Shown: positions 1-8,816 of the stretch, in pieces
Numbering within the stretch: the first letter of the stretch is position 1
Layout: each line of letters opens with the position of its first letter
Origin: JAHEKB01 sp049115575
Lineage (GTDB): Bacteria > Bacteroidota > Bacteroidia > NS11-12g > UBA9320
Assembly (NCBI GenBank): GCA_049115575.1
Contig: JAGDZU010000006.1
Coordinates: forward strand, 1 to 50,907
Reading direction: 5' to 3'
Length of the DNA: 50,907 nt
Made by a program: the position numbers and the translations under genes
The notes under the pieces: model-generated
Told to the model about the DNA's origin: nothing
Databases searched by the model: none
What the model saw: the letters and a program-made list of their open reading frames with translations, nothing else

Positions 1-23
1 CCATATCCCCAAGGGGAATTTAC
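1..23. repeat. Short CCCC/GGGG palindromic repeat, copy 1
   Basis: The first 23 bases contain CCCC-AA-GGGG followed by AATTTAC. They match 19 of 23 positions of a second copy at 7330-7352 in the same orientation, counted by eye. The element may begin before the window edge. Its function is unknown; it could be a small hairpin in RNA or a dispersed repeat. Confidence 0.45.
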
Positions 24-193
24 TAAACTCCAATAGACTAAATACAATTTGATGGAATCAATCAATCAACGTGAGCTAATTTAAGTTTAATGGATATTAA
101 ACTTATCGACCCATCAACCCTTCGACCTAAAATCATATCTATCACCACTATCTCATAACTAATCATCGCCCTGAATTCATAATCTCTTTTCAA

Positions 194-201
194 TACATTT
201 G
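194..201 (+). promoter_or_regulatory. Bacteroidota -7 element (TACATTTG)
   Basis: An exact TAnnTTTG match lies 9 bases before the ATG at 211. No clear TTG is seen at the usual -33 distance, so the call rests on the -7 box alone. Confidence 0.5.
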
Positions 202-210
202 TGAATCACT

Positions 211-2829
211 ATGAGAAATTTATACCTTGTCCTGTTTTGCTTTCTTTCCACATTAAGCTGGTCTCAATGGAATAACCCATACAGAATTACCTATGATGGC
301 TCAAGCTATTTTGTAAGCAATAAAGGAAATGGAACGGTGGTAGAAATAGACAGCAATTTTGCAACCTCAACTGCCATTTCTGGCTTAACCTCTCCTAACG
401 ACATATTCTTTGGAACATTTGCGGGCACCAATACTATTGCTGTAATAGATACAAATCAGGTTAAGCTTTACAATGCAGGCACTTTTGCTTCATTTATAAA
501 TATTGCAATTACCGGTGCTGTTGAAGCACATGACGGCTTAATTAACCCTAATAACGCCAATGAGATATTTATCAGTGATAGAGCGGGTAACAAAATAATT
601 AAAGCCACAGTTGGGGCACCACCCCTTTACCCAATTACGTTTAGCACTTTGATATCCAATATTTCGAAACCTGCAGGAATGATTATTGATAGTAGAGGTA
701 GATTGTTGGTAGTTAGCGATACAATCGATGGAGACATTCATTGGATTGATATGAGTACCGGATATGATTCTGTGGTTTATTCATCAAACATTGACAATCT
801 AAATGATATTTCTCAAGACAATGAAGGTAATTTCTATGTGACCTCATGGGGAGATGATTATGTGCATAGAATAGATTCAGGATTCACTCAGAGTTTAAAA
901 CAAATTGCGTTCAATAATCCTTCTGGAATGTATGTAAACAAGAAGTTTGATTACCTAGCCATCTGTTGCTACAACTGCAATAAGGTAGAATACAAAACAT
1001 TTCACGCTATTGTACCTGCTCTGGATGTAAACAGTTGCGAAACAGACTCATTTTTTACATCTTTTGACCCTACTTATTGGGGAATCGGGACCTATAATTC
1101 AGACAACTATTTCCTTTTGGAAGTTTCTGATAGTGCCGGGAATTTCACAAATGCTCTAGTTATAGACAGTATAATGAGTGATACCATTCCCGATTTTTTT
1201 CACACAAGGCTTCCCAAAGGAACATATGCAGATACTGGCCATCTTTACAGATATAGATCTACTTCACCAGAGGTAATTAGCTTTTTAGAAAAAGATCTAT
1301 TCCTCACATTGGCACCTAGCGCATTTACCTATTCTGCCGATACAGTTGCTATTTGTACAGGCAGCAGCATAGTCTTAGGACAAGCGGCAAGTAGTAATCA
1401 CACCTACAGTTGGAATCCATCTACTTATTTAGACGATGGAACAAAAGCCAACCCCTTATTTAGTGGTGCACCGATAGGATCTTATAAACTAGAATTAACT
1501 GAAACAGATACTCTGGATAACTGCACCGCTGTAGAAGAAGTGCTGGTTAATGTTGGACCTAACTTAAGCATTCCACAGCTAGCAGATACTCTCGTCATTT
1601 GCGAAGGAGATTCAATAGATGTAGGGATTGATGGACTACCCTATTTCTTCAGCTGGTCTGGTTCTGATTCATTGAGTAATATTGGCATTGGAAATCCTAA
1701 CTTTTTCGACATTCAAAGCCGTACATTAAAGGTAGTATTCAGTGATTTTTCTTTGACATGTGCTGGAAACGATAGTGTCTATGTTCATGTAAACCCTTCC
1801 CCAAGTTTTGGTCTGCAAAGCGGAACCATTGTGGATTCATCTTGTACAGGAGTGCAGAAGTCATTTTTCTTTCCTCTTGATCAAGATTGGGACTATAGCT
1901 GGACATCCAAAAATGGAGATATAGATACCACTCAATTTCCACTTCTGATCAGACCTAGTATTCACCCGTTAAATCTGGTGTTATATGCCTCAATAGTTTC
2001 CAATTCAACAGGTTGTATGGGATATGACAGTGTATTTATAAAACCTTTACCACTTCCCTTCGGGCATATTCCAGATAACTATTCTATATATGAATGTGCT
2101 GGAGATTCGCTGTCATTAGGATTCAAATTGGATTCAAACATAACAGTAGGTTGGCCAGATTTCTATTTTGAAGTGGACACCAAAGACTCATCTGAACCTG
2201 TGTTTTTCAGTGATGATGCTGTGAAAGTTAACCCCTACAACTTTGTGGTTACAGATGAAAACGGCTGTAATTCACCTGAAAACATCAGCGTTGAATTCTT
2301 CTACGTTCCCTCCGTAATTAAACTAGACACTTTAAGCTATAGTAGCATTAAGTATATCTCTCTGCAAGACCAAATGGTAGTCAATGATTTAAATGCTATG
2401 CCATCTACTCTGACAATTCAATGGCAGCTTAACAAGGCAGACATAAGTTCAAGCTCAGATACCCTTGGATGGTTCAATAGAGATGACTTTACATGGGGCG
2501 ACACCTTGAGCGCTACTATTTACAGAATAGTAGATGGCGATACCTTGTGCTCCTTCATAAGCGATGATTACATCAAAACAAACTTAGGCTCTATAGAAGC
2601 ACTACAAACTCACATAAAAATATATCCTAACCCTTCTAAAGCTGGTACTATTTTACGAATCATCAGTTCGAATCCAATAGATCAAATTGATGTGTACAGC
2701 ATAGACGGAAAGCGAATAGAAAGCGAGTTTAATGGAGAGCTTCTTGACTTTGAAACTTCAAGTGGTGTTTATCTTTTAAGAGTGAAATCAGGCTCAAGTT
2801 GGTATACTAAAAAGTTGATTATAGAGTAA
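211..2829 (+). CDS. T9SS type A sorting domain protein with NHL/SMP-30-like propeller
   Basis: This is an 872-residue secreted protein. It has a clear signal peptide (MRNLYLVLFCFLSTLSWSQ). The first ~280 residues resemble an NHL/SMP-30-like beta-propeller, with repeated 'GxxxDxxGxLxV' style segments such as PAGMIIDSRGRLLVVSD. The middle has repeated cysteine-containing Ig/PKD-like modules. The last ~75 residues form a type A T9SS sorting domain beginning at IKIYPNPSKAG and ending in KKLIIE. It is therefore expected to cross the outer membrane by the type IX system and be surface-bound or released. The substrate is unknown. Its stop codon abuts the stop of the opposite-strand UbiA gene (TAATTA at 2827-2832). 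Confidence 0.88.
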   Translation: MRNLYLVLFCFLSTLSWSQWNNPYRITYDGSSYFVSNKGNGTVVEIDSNFATSTAISGLTSPNDIFFGTFAGTNTIAVIDTNQVKLYNAGTFASFINIAITGAVEAHDGLINPNNANEIFISDRAGNKIIKATVGAPPLYPITFSTLISNISKPAGMIIDSRGRLLVVSDTIDGDIHWIDMSTGYDSVVYSSNIDNLNDISQDNEGNFYVTSWGDDYVHRIDSGFTQSLKQIAFNNPSGMYVNKKFDYLAICCYNCNKVEYKTFHAIVPALDVNSCETDSFFTSFDPTYWGIGTYNSDNYFLLEVSDSAGNFTNALVIDSIMSDTIPDFFHTRLPKGTYADTGHLYRYRSTSPEVISFLEKDLFLTLAPSAFTYSADTVAICTGSSIVLGQAASSNHTYSWNPSTYLDDGTKANPLFSGAPIGSYKLELTETDTLDNCTAVEEVLVNVGPNLSIPQLADTLVICEGDSIDVGIDGLPYFFSWSGSDSLSNIGIGNPNFFDIQSRTLKVVFSDFSLTCAGNDSVYVHVNPSPSFGLQSGTIVDSSCTGVQKSFFFPLDQDWDYSWTSKNGDIDTTQFPLLIRPSIHPLNLVLYASIVSNSTGCMGYDSVFIKPLPLPFGHIPDNYSIYECAGDSLSLGFKLDSNITVGWPDFYFEVDTKDSSEPVFFSDDAVKVNPYNFVVTDENGCNSPENISVEFFYVPSVIKLDTLSYSSIKYISLQDQMVVNDLNAMPSTLTIQWQLNKADISSSSDTLGWFNRDDFTWGDTLSATIYRIVDGDTLCSFISDDYIKTNLGSIEALQTHIKIYPNPSKAGTILRIISSNPIDQIDVYSIDGKRIESEFNGELLDFETSSGVYLLRVKSGSSWYTKKLIIE

Positions 2830-3702
2830 TTACAACCAGACTAGGCCTCCTATATAGAGCGCAATAATCAATTGCAGTAGACCTTGAACCCATTTCTTCC
2901 GTTTTACTACTTCAATTGGCAAGATCAAGACGGCTATCAAGGTTAAGACAGCGATGACCGGCATTAGTCCAAGCCACGCAGATTTATCCATGACCGTTAA
3001 TAAAAGTAAATCTGGCAGAAGGCTGGTAATCATAAGTACCTGAAATATTCTTATGCTTGGAACCACTCCTAATTGAGTGACTATGGTTTTATAACCCAAA
3101 ATAACATCACCTTTCATGGAGCGGATGTCTTTGTAAACCTCCCTACTGAAAACCACCAAGAAAATGGCAAATCCATATACCAAGAATGTTAAGGGCGCCA
3201 TTCTGAAATACAACAACAGACTAAAAAAAGCGGTTACTGCCAAAAGACTCGCAGCAAATTCCCGAATCAGAACAAGTTTTGATAGTTTATGTGAGTAAAA
3301 CCAAAGCGCAAATCCGTATACCACAAAGAAAATTCCTATACGCCAAGATGCGTAGAAAGCAACCAAAGTACCAATGGCATTCAATAGCATATAAAAACGT
3401 AAGCTAAATGCTTTGCTAACCAAATGCTGAAATCTGGCTTTGTTAGGTCTATTGATTAAATCTCTTTCTGCGTCGTAAAAATTATTAATAATGTTCCCGG
3501 CTGCTAAAAATAGTGCAGTGGCCAAAATGATTAAATGAACTTTTACTTCTGAGAGTGAATGCCATAATTCAGATGCATTACTAAATGCAAACAGGAATGC
3601 CAAGTACTGTGCTAATGCAGTTAAAGCCACTGTTTTCCATTTGACAATGGTAAGTAATGCCGCAAGTTTTAAGTAAGGTGTATTTGCCTGAGAAGTGGCC
3701 AC
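2830..3702 (-). CDS. UbiA family prenyltransferase (geranylgeranylglycerol-phosphate geranylgeranyltransferase-like)
   Basis: This is a 290-residue integral membrane protein with about eight hydrophobic segments. It carries the UbiA first Asp-rich motif (NNFYDAERDLINRPNKAR, residues ~73-90, D77 and D81) and a second motif (REVYKDIRSMKGD, residues ~187-199). UbiA enzymes transfer polyprenyl chains from polyprenyl diphosphates to an acceptor. Members with this NRPxKAR pattern in Bacteroidota are usually annotated as geranylgeranylglycerol-phosphate geranylgeranyltransferases; the acceptor here is inferred. The start is GTG at 3702; the ATG at 3704 is out of frame. It follows mevalonate kinase with one base between the stop and the GTG, so it is the last gene of the isoprenoid operon. 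Confidence 0.85.
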   Translation of the reverse strand: MATSQANTPYLKLAALLTIVKWKTVALTALAQYLAFLFAFSNASELWHSLSEVKVHLIILATALFLAAGNIINNFYDAERDLINRPNKARFQHLVSKAFSLRFYMLLNAIGTLVAFYASWRIGIFFVVYGFALWFYSHKLSKLVLIREFAASLLAVTAFFSLLLYFRMAPLTFLVYGFAIFLVVFSREVYKDIRSMKGDVILGYKTIVTQLGVVPSIRIFQVLMITSLLPDLLLLTVMDKSAWLGLMPVIAVLTLIAVLILPIEVVKRKKWVQGLLQLIIALYIGGLVWL

Positions 3703-3703
3703 A

Positions 3704-4633
3704 TTAAATCTTATAGACTAGCTCAAGTCGATAATCCTTCAAGGATTCTTGTGCTTTATCCAAGTCTTGAGTGAAACCAAGGATATAGCCTCCTCCTCCT
3801 GAACCACAAAGCTTCAAATAATAGTCTCCTGTTTCTATACCTCTCTTCCAAACTTCCTTGAAAGCATCCGGAATCATCGGACTGAAGTTTTGTAGAAGAA
3901 GTGCAGATAAATGTTTCAAATTACTGAATAGGGGTTTTACATCTCCTTTAACAAAAGACTTGATACAAGCATCGTTGTACTTCTTAAATTCTGTTTTAAG
4001 CATAGTACGGAATCCGCTTTCTTTCATCTTTTCCATAAAGATCTGAACCATAGGTTGGGTTTCTCCAGGTTTTTCAGTGTCTAATAAGAAAATTGCTCCT
4101 TTACTGTTAGAAGTTGCCGAAGGCATTCCTACTGTATCTAAATCCTCGCTTGAATTAATCAATACAGGTAAGTTCAAATAGCAAATTAGTGGGTCTAAAC
4201 CAGAGCTCTTGCCATGGAAATGAGATTCCATTTGGCCAAAGATCTTTTTCAAACTCACCAACTCATCTTTACTTACCGTTTCAGCATCAATTTTATCTAA
4301 TGCATATCTGTCGTAGATAGCTGCAACCAAAGCCCCAGAGCTTCCAACTCCAAACCCTTGTGGAATAGTAGAATCAAATGAAAGGCCGTTGTGTAAATCA
4401 GAATCTAAACTGGTAAGATCCAGATCAAAAGCAAGCTCACCACTTTCTTTTAAAGCGTATAAATAATTTCTGAACTCGTTTAGTGATTTGAACGATGATT
4501 CATTGCCATCTTTAGTATTCTTAAGCTGACCTTTATAGAAATTATAAGGGATAGACAGACCCATTGCATCTTGAATTATGCCATATTCTCCAAAGAGAAG
4601 AATTTTACTATAAAATAAGGACTGCTTAATCAT
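3704..4633 (-). CDS. Mevalonate kinase (GHMP kinase family)
   Basis: This GHMP kinase of 309 residues is predicted to phosphorylate mevalonate. Motif 1 is FYSKILLFGEYG (residues 7-18). The ATP-binding glycine/serine loop is PQGFGVGSSGALVAA (91-105). HGKSSGLDPL (140-149) carries the mevalonate-kinase-type catalytic Asp (D147). The C-terminal GHMP motif is LCGSGGGGY. I chose ATG at 4633, not the upstream TTG/ATG options, because it gives the usual N-terminus and an ATGA overlap with the stop of diphosphomevalonate decarboxylase. A role as phosphomevalonate kinase cannot be excluded, since a second GHMP kinase lies in the same operon. Confidence 0.85.
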   Translation of the reverse strand: MIKQSLFYSKILLFGEYGIIQDAMGLSIPYNFYKGQLKNTKDGNESSFKSLNEFRNYLYALKESGELAFDLDLTSLDSDLHNGLSFDSTIPQGFGVGSSGALVAAIYDRYALDKIDAETVSKDELVSLKKIFGQMESHFHGKSSGLDPLICYLNLPVLINSSEDLDTVGMPSATSNSKGAIFLLDTEKPGETQPMVQIFMEKMKESGFRTMLKTEFKKYNDACIKSFVKGDVKPLFSNLKHLSALLLQNFSPMIPDAFKEVWKRGIETGDYYLKLCGSGGGGYILGFTQDLDKAQESLKDYRLELVYKI

Positions 4634-5652
4634 AATTTCTGTGGGCCGTTGCCAACCTGGTCGCAAATATACGCACCATCTTGGCAATACTGTTTCAATA
4701 CCTTTTCAACAAACTCCAAAGCAAATGGTTCATCAGTCTTTGGAAAAAGGAAATGAAGGTTTGCACCTGCGTCTAATGTAAAGCACCATTTATAGCCCTT
4801 CTCCTTTCTTATTTTCCATATGGCTTCTATGGCAGCCAAAGTATTGGGCTTCATCAAAATGTATGACGGAGTGGAGGTCATCATTAATGCGTGTAAGCTT
4901 AAAGCTTCTTGTTCCACTATCTCTATAAACTCATCTAAATCACCCTCCTTAAGAACTTTTTGAAGCTTACTCATATTGCCTTGTGCTTGAGAAAAGCGCT
5001 GCTCTGCAAAAGGGTGGTTCTTTATTAGATTATGCCCTTGAGTGCTACTTACGTCTTTGCTTCCTTTATGAATTAGAAGAATGGTATCACAATAGGTCTT
5101 AAAAACCTCATCTATTTGATTGTATGCGATTGCATTTAAATCTGAACTTCCATCAAATTCTGGATGTGTACCCCATACGGCCATAGGACCAAACACGGAG
5201 CGACAAGCGCTCCCACTCCCTAGCCTGGAAAGTTCAGATGCTTTATCTTCTAGGTTTTCAGATGGCAACAATCCTTGTTGAACAGCAATATCACACAAAC
5301 AAAGAGCTAATGCACTCATTCCGCTTGCACTGCTAGCTATACCTGAACTATGAGGAAAGCTATTGCTGGTTTTCACTGTCCAATGTGCTTTAACCAAACT
5401 TGGAAATGAGTCAGCAATTCGTTGTTTGAATTGTTCAATCTTTGGTACAAAATCTGGTTGCGATTCGCCATCTAAATACACCTCTACTCCCACTCTTTCA
5501 TCGTCTATAGTCAATTGAGTAGTTGTCTGGCATTGATTTAAAGTAAAACTAATGGACGCATTCGCTGGTAATTGTATCCCATTTTCCTTCTTTCCCCAAT
5601 ATTTTACCAAAGCAATATTGGAAGGACTTTTCCATGTAGAATTATAAATCAT
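4630..5652 (-). CDS. mvaD: Diphosphomevalonate decarboxylase
   Basis: This 340-residue GHMP-fold enzyme converts mevalonate 5-diphosphate to isopentenyl diphosphate with ATP. It has PSNIALVKYWGKK (residues 10-22), the phosphate loop SSGIASSASGMSALAL (102-117), LGSGSACRSVFGP (144-156, with the conserved Arg) and FTLDAGANLHFLFP near the C-terminus. The last motif holds the catalytic Asp of true decarboxylases, so this is not a decarboxylase-like kinase. It lies 26 bases after the GYDIA kinase and overlaps mevalonate kinase by ATGA, which implies one mRNA. Confidence 0.93.
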   Translation of the reverse strand: MIYNSTWKSPSNIALVKYWGKKENGIQLPANASISFTLNQCQTTTQLTIDDERVGVEVYLDGESQPDFVPKIEQFKQRIADSFPSLVKAHWTVKTSNSFPHSSGIASSASGMSALALCLCDIAVQQGLLPSENLEDKASELSRLGSGSACRSVFGPMAVWGTHPEFDGSSDLNAIAYNQIDEVFKTYCDTILLIHKGSKDVSSTQGHNLIKNHPFAEQRFSQAQGNMSKLQKVLKEGDLDEFIEIVEQEALSLHALMMTSTPSYILMKPNTLAAIEAIWKIRKEKGYKWCFTLDAGANLHFLFPKTDEPFALEFVEKVLKQYCQDGAYICDQVGNGPQKL

Positions 5653-5678
5653 TCTAGTGCAAATAAAAGATTAAGTAA

Positions 5679-6569
5679 TCAAGTGAGAACCATTTCCTCA
5701 AAGCTTAAGATGGTATCAAAACCTTTGTTTCTGAAATATTCAGGGCTTTGTTCATTTCCTACCGCTAATACAAAGTCACCACCCCATGCTCCGAGTGATT
5801 TAATGGCATGAGGATAGTCAGAGAAATGGAGATCTTTCACTTTTGACCTTCCCAAAAGACCTGAAAGCATCTCTTCATGTGCATTTATTAAGTGCTCAAA
5901 CTCTTTTAGTTCTTCACAAACCACCATTCTTCTGGTAATAGCACTAAACATCTGTTTATCGTCTTCAGATACTGCATCAACTTCGAAACTCGCTATACTT
6001 TCTCTGCTGTTTTGCTTCTTATTGAGGTGAACAAAGAAGAGGTTTTTTCTAAATGGTGGGTTCCAAACAAAGCCTTCCCAAGCTGGAGGGTAACTGTAAA
6101 TCAGCTCACTCCCAACCATACCAACGGCAATGTCGTAACCACTTCCTCCAAAACTAGCTTGAGACAATTCAAATGCACCTACTTCTGCCCACTTAGCAAT
6201 ATTGCATATTAAAGTGCTGCTACTTCCTAGGCCCCAATCAAGAGGAAATTCTAAATATGTTTCTACTTTATGCGCTTCCACGTTCCAATTTGGATTTAAC
6301 TCAAATGCCTTGACCAAGATGCTCTTTAGTTGGCTAGCTGTATCCTCGTTAGAAGAATCTACAATCTCAAAGTTTTTTGCCCTGTACCTCGCTTGGAACC
6401 ATTCTGAATTTAAATGATTAAAAGAATTCCAAATTAGGTCTGATTGTTCGCTGTTTTTCACTATCATCTTCTGGCCAAACTTAGTAGCAATGGCTAGAGC
6501 CTCAGAACCAGAAAGCACAACATATTCGCCACTTATCAAAAGTTTACCCGGACTATAGAAAGTTTGCAT
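5679..6569 (-). CDS. GYDIA family GHMP kinase (candidate phosphomevalonate kinase)
   Basis: This 296-residue GHMP kinase has SPGKLLISGEYVVLSG (residues 6-21), an ATP loop GLGSSSTLI (113-121) and the family signature GGSGYDIAVG (141-150). ATG at 6569 was chosen because it places motif 1 near the N-terminus. GYDIA kinases occur in Bacteroidota mevalonate loci. The operon has mevalonate kinase and a true diphosphomevalonate decarboxylase but no other phosphomevalonate kinase, so the inferred job is phosphomevalonate to mevalonate diphosphate. The sequence alone does not prove the substrate. Confidence 0.85.
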   Translation of the reverse strand: MQTFYSPGKLLISGEYVVLSGSEALAIATKFGQKMIVKNSEQSDLIWNSFNHLNSEWFQARYRAKNFEIVDSSNEDTASQLKSILVKAFELNPNWNVEAHKVETYLEFPLDWGLGSSSTLICNIAKWAEVGAFELSQASFGGSGYDIAVGMVGSELIYSYPPAWEGFVWNPPFRKNLFFVHLNKKQNSRESIASFEVDAVSEDDKQMFSAITRRMVVCEELKEFEHLINAHEEMLSGLLGRSKVKDLHFSDYPHAIKSLGAWGGDFVLAVGNEQSPEYFRNKGFDTILSFEEMVLT

Positions 6570-6647
6570 GAGGGCAAAGAAGCAATGAATTGATTCAAGA
6601 TACAAGAACCAAAATCACAAGGAGCAACTTAAATAAGATTTATTCAT

Positions 6648-7196
6648 CTACTTGGCGATATTTACCGGATCAAAGTCAGCAATCAAGCAATCGTTGCCTT
6701 TGTAAAAGTGCATTTCTAAATCAAGTAGCTTTGGAATCGAATCTGGCAAGCAAGTGAGCCTCAAAATCGGGTCTTCAGTATAAGGTATATCATCACCCAA
6801 TTTACTATTTCTCGACATTGGATAAAACTCCTGCCCTTCAAAAATGCTAACCGTCCCTTTGAATTCAAAGCCTGATTGAAATACTATCACTGAATCAAAA
6901 TCAATAAAGATTGGATCATATGGATAAGCTGATGCATAAAGAAAAGACGATTTTGGAATCATACTTATTCTAGCGACATCTAAATTAATCCTGAATACCA
7001 ATTCGTTGATGTCTGTTGAATCTTTAACTATATAGTCAAAATCATCATTATTATACCTCTCTAATGCAACACCACGGAAGCCATAAATTTCATAAAATTT
7101 ACCTCCACTGCATGAAATCCCTTCTTTCTTAAAACAGCCCCATTCCAAGAATACTATTCCTGTACATAAGAACATGAACAATAGAGGTCTTAACAT
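6648..7196 (-). CDS. Hypothetical lipoprotein in the isoprenoid block
   Basis: I do not recognise the family. The likely product is about 182 residues from ATG at 7196: a hydrophobic leader (MLRPLLFMFLCTGIVFLEWGC) with a Cys suited to lipidation, then a beta-rich, acidic domain with several Cys and repeated 'DFDxxx' segments. Some mature-domain cysteines may form disulfides. It points the same way as the mevalonate genes, 78 bases upstream of the GYDIA kinase, but HMG-CoA reductase is separated from it by 294 bases, so membership of the operon is uncertain. An outer-membrane or periplasmic location is inferred from the leader. Confidence 0.7.
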   Translation of the reverse strand: MLRPLLFMFLCTGIVFLEWGCFKKEGISCSGGKFYEIYGFRGVALERYNNDDFDYIVKDSTDINELVFRINLDVARISMIPKSSFLYASAYPYDPIFIDFDSVIVFQSGFEFKGTVSIFEGQEFYPMSRNSKLGDDIPYTEDPILRLTCLPDSIPKLLDLEMHFYKGNDCLIADFDPVNIAK

Positions 7197-7490
7197 GCTT
7201 GTAAAATTAGAATATAAAAATGTCCCATTTGTAAGCGGATTGTTAAACATCATATTAACTCTTGTGTTCACGCAACTACAGATTTATGAGATTTGGTTAT
7301 TTGTGGTTTTGGTTCTTAACGCGGGTTCCCCATTACCCCAGGGGAAATTTACAATCAATAGAAACACAAAAAACAAAGAAGACATACAGATTAACTACAG
7401 TGTAGATATAATGATTAGTTATCAGCTATTAATTCTTGAGGGTCTAAAGATGGAATTAATCATTAACAATTAACAACTAATAATTAATCA
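7197..7490. other. Intergenic region between HMG-CoA reductase and the lipoprotein gene
   Basis: This 294-base stretch has no supported gene. It holds the second CCCC/GGGG repeat (7330-7352), itself inside a TTCCCC (7326-7331) / GGGGAA (7341-7346) inverted repeat, and an AT-rich run of imperfect TTAAC/TAATTAA units near 7455-7490 that reaches the HMG-CoA reductase stop. Its position suggests a transcript end plus a new start, but no exact TAnnTTTG precedes the lipoprotein ATG. Confidence 0.5.
7330..7352. repeat. Short CCCC/GGGG palindromic repeat, copy 2
   Basis: This is the second copy of the 23-base element at positions 1-23, with core CCCC-A-GGGG followed by AAATTTAC. It sits inside a slightly longer TTCCCC...GGGGAA inverted repeat. 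Confidence 0.45.
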
Positions 7491-8816
7491 CTAACCATTA
7501 AGCACTTCACCACCTCTAACTCTTTTAAAAACTTCCACTACTTCAGCATGATGTGGTGTATGTTTAATAAAGTATTTGACTATTTGAGCTTTTTCAGATT
7601 CTGTAGCTTCCAGTTGATTTAAGATGTTCAACAAGTGCATTTTCATATGACCTTGTTGAATACCCGTTGTTGTTAAACTGCGCAAGGCCGAAAAGTTTTG
7701 AGCTAGCCCTACCGTTGCTACTATTTGCATGAGCTCTTCAGCACCAGGATGACCCATTAACTGATGAGCAAATTTCACCATTGGGTGTAAAGTTGTAATT
7801 CCTCCAACGGTACCTAATGCCATTGGTATTTCAATGTAGAACTTGAATTGACCATCGCTTAAATCCAAATGAGTTAAGCTACCATAATGACCATCTTTAG
7901 CAGCATATGCGTGTGCACATGCTTCTACAGCTCTAAAATCATTGCCAGTAGCAACCACTACAGAATCAATGCCATTCATTATGCCTTTATTATGTGTAAC
8001 GGCTCTGTAGGGTTGAGTTTCAGCTATTTTAATTGCTGTCTGAAATCGTTCGGCAAAATCTTTGGCACTAATGTCTGTACCTTCCACCATCATTTCAATT
8101 GGCGCATTCACTTCAGATCTAACTAAGCATTTAGGGGTATAATTACTTAAAATACACATAACCACTTCTAGTTCCTTGTGGTTTAAAGTGCTTTGCTCTA
8201 TCTCCCTTTGCAAGACTTCAGAGAATTTCTCCAAACAGGTATTAATAAAATTGGCACCCATACTATCACAGGTTTCAAATTCTGCCTCTATTTGATAGTA
8301 ATAAGGAATATCTTCTGTTTTATTTACCAATCTAATCTCTTGAATTCCACCCCCTCTTTTTCTCATATTGGCAGTTATTCCTTCAGTTTCTTGTAGAAAT
8401 TTAGACTTAATTTCTTCTACAAATTGATTCAATGCCCCTGAGTCTTGTCCCTTCCACAAAAAATGTACATGACCCACTTTGGTAGTGCTTAATACTTTGG
8501 TTTTAAATCCTCCTTTATCAAACCAGAAATTGGCAGACTTTGCCGCTGCTGCTACCACAGAACTTTCTTCTATAGCCATTGGAATGGTATAGTACTTTTC
8601 ATTGATTAGAAAGTTTGGAGCTACTCCAAAAGGTAAATAGAAATTACTAAGTGTGTTTTCTATAAACTCATCATGCAATTTCTGCCTTTTAGCATCTGAA
8701 TGCCAGTAAGTTTTGAGCAATTGCATGGCATCTGACGATCCGTTGAAATGCTTATCTATAAGCCATTCCATTTTGGCTTCTTTACTCAGTTTAGAAAATC
8801 CTTTGATATACGACAT
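7491..8816 (-). CDS. mvaA: Hydroxymethylglutaryl-CoA reductase, class II type
   Basis: This 441-residue enzyme reduces HMG-CoA to mevalonate, the committed step of the pathway. The N-terminal ENTLSNFYLPFGVAPNF segment (53-69) is typical of class II enzymes. Predicted catalytic residues are Glu in AIEESSVVAAA (E83/E84), Lys in HNKGIMNGID (K277), Asp in GNDFRAVEAC (D293) and His in GIQQGHMKMH (H390). The cofactor-site segment DSMGANFINT is at 184-193. Class II enzymes were first described as degradative, but with decarboxylase, kinases and isomerase alongside, a biosynthetic role is inferred. Its ATG overlaps the isomerase stop (TGATG), so the two are translationally coupled. Confidence 0.95.
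   Translation of the reverse strand: MSYIKGFSKLSKEAKMEWLIDKHFNGSSDAMQLLKTYWHSDAKRQKLHDEFIENTLSNFYLPFGVAPNFLINEKYYTIPMAIEESSVVAAAAKSANFWFDKGGFKTKVLSTTKVGHVHFLWKGQDSGALNQFVEEIKSKFLQETEGITANMRKRGGGIQEIRLVNKTEDIPYYYQIEAEFETCDSMGANFINTCLEKFSEVLQREIEQSTLNHKELEVVMCILSNYTPKCLVRSEVNAPIEMMVEGTDISAKDFAERFQTAIKIAETQPYRAVTHNKGIMNGIDSVVVATGNDFRAVEACAHAYAAKDGHYGSLTHLDLSDGQFKFYIEIPMALGTVGGITTLHPMVKFAHQLMGHPGAEELMQIVATVGLAQNFSALRSLTTTGIQQGHMKMHLLNILNQLEATESEKAQIVKYFIKHTPHHAEVVEVFKRVRGGEVLNG

Noticed and set aside
3702..3704. ATG at 3704 as the UbiA start
   Set aside because: It is in the wrong frame for the UbiA protein; GTG at 3702 gives the conserved N-terminus.
7174..7473. A 99-residue plus-strand reading frame
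   Set aside because: It is antisense to the lipoprotein start and runs through the repeat-rich intergenic region; it has no signal, domain or start context.
7455..7490. AT-rich TTAAC/TAATTAA repeats as a CRISPR or tandem array
   Set aside because: The units are imperfect, short and without spacers; such runs are common between Bacteroidota genes.
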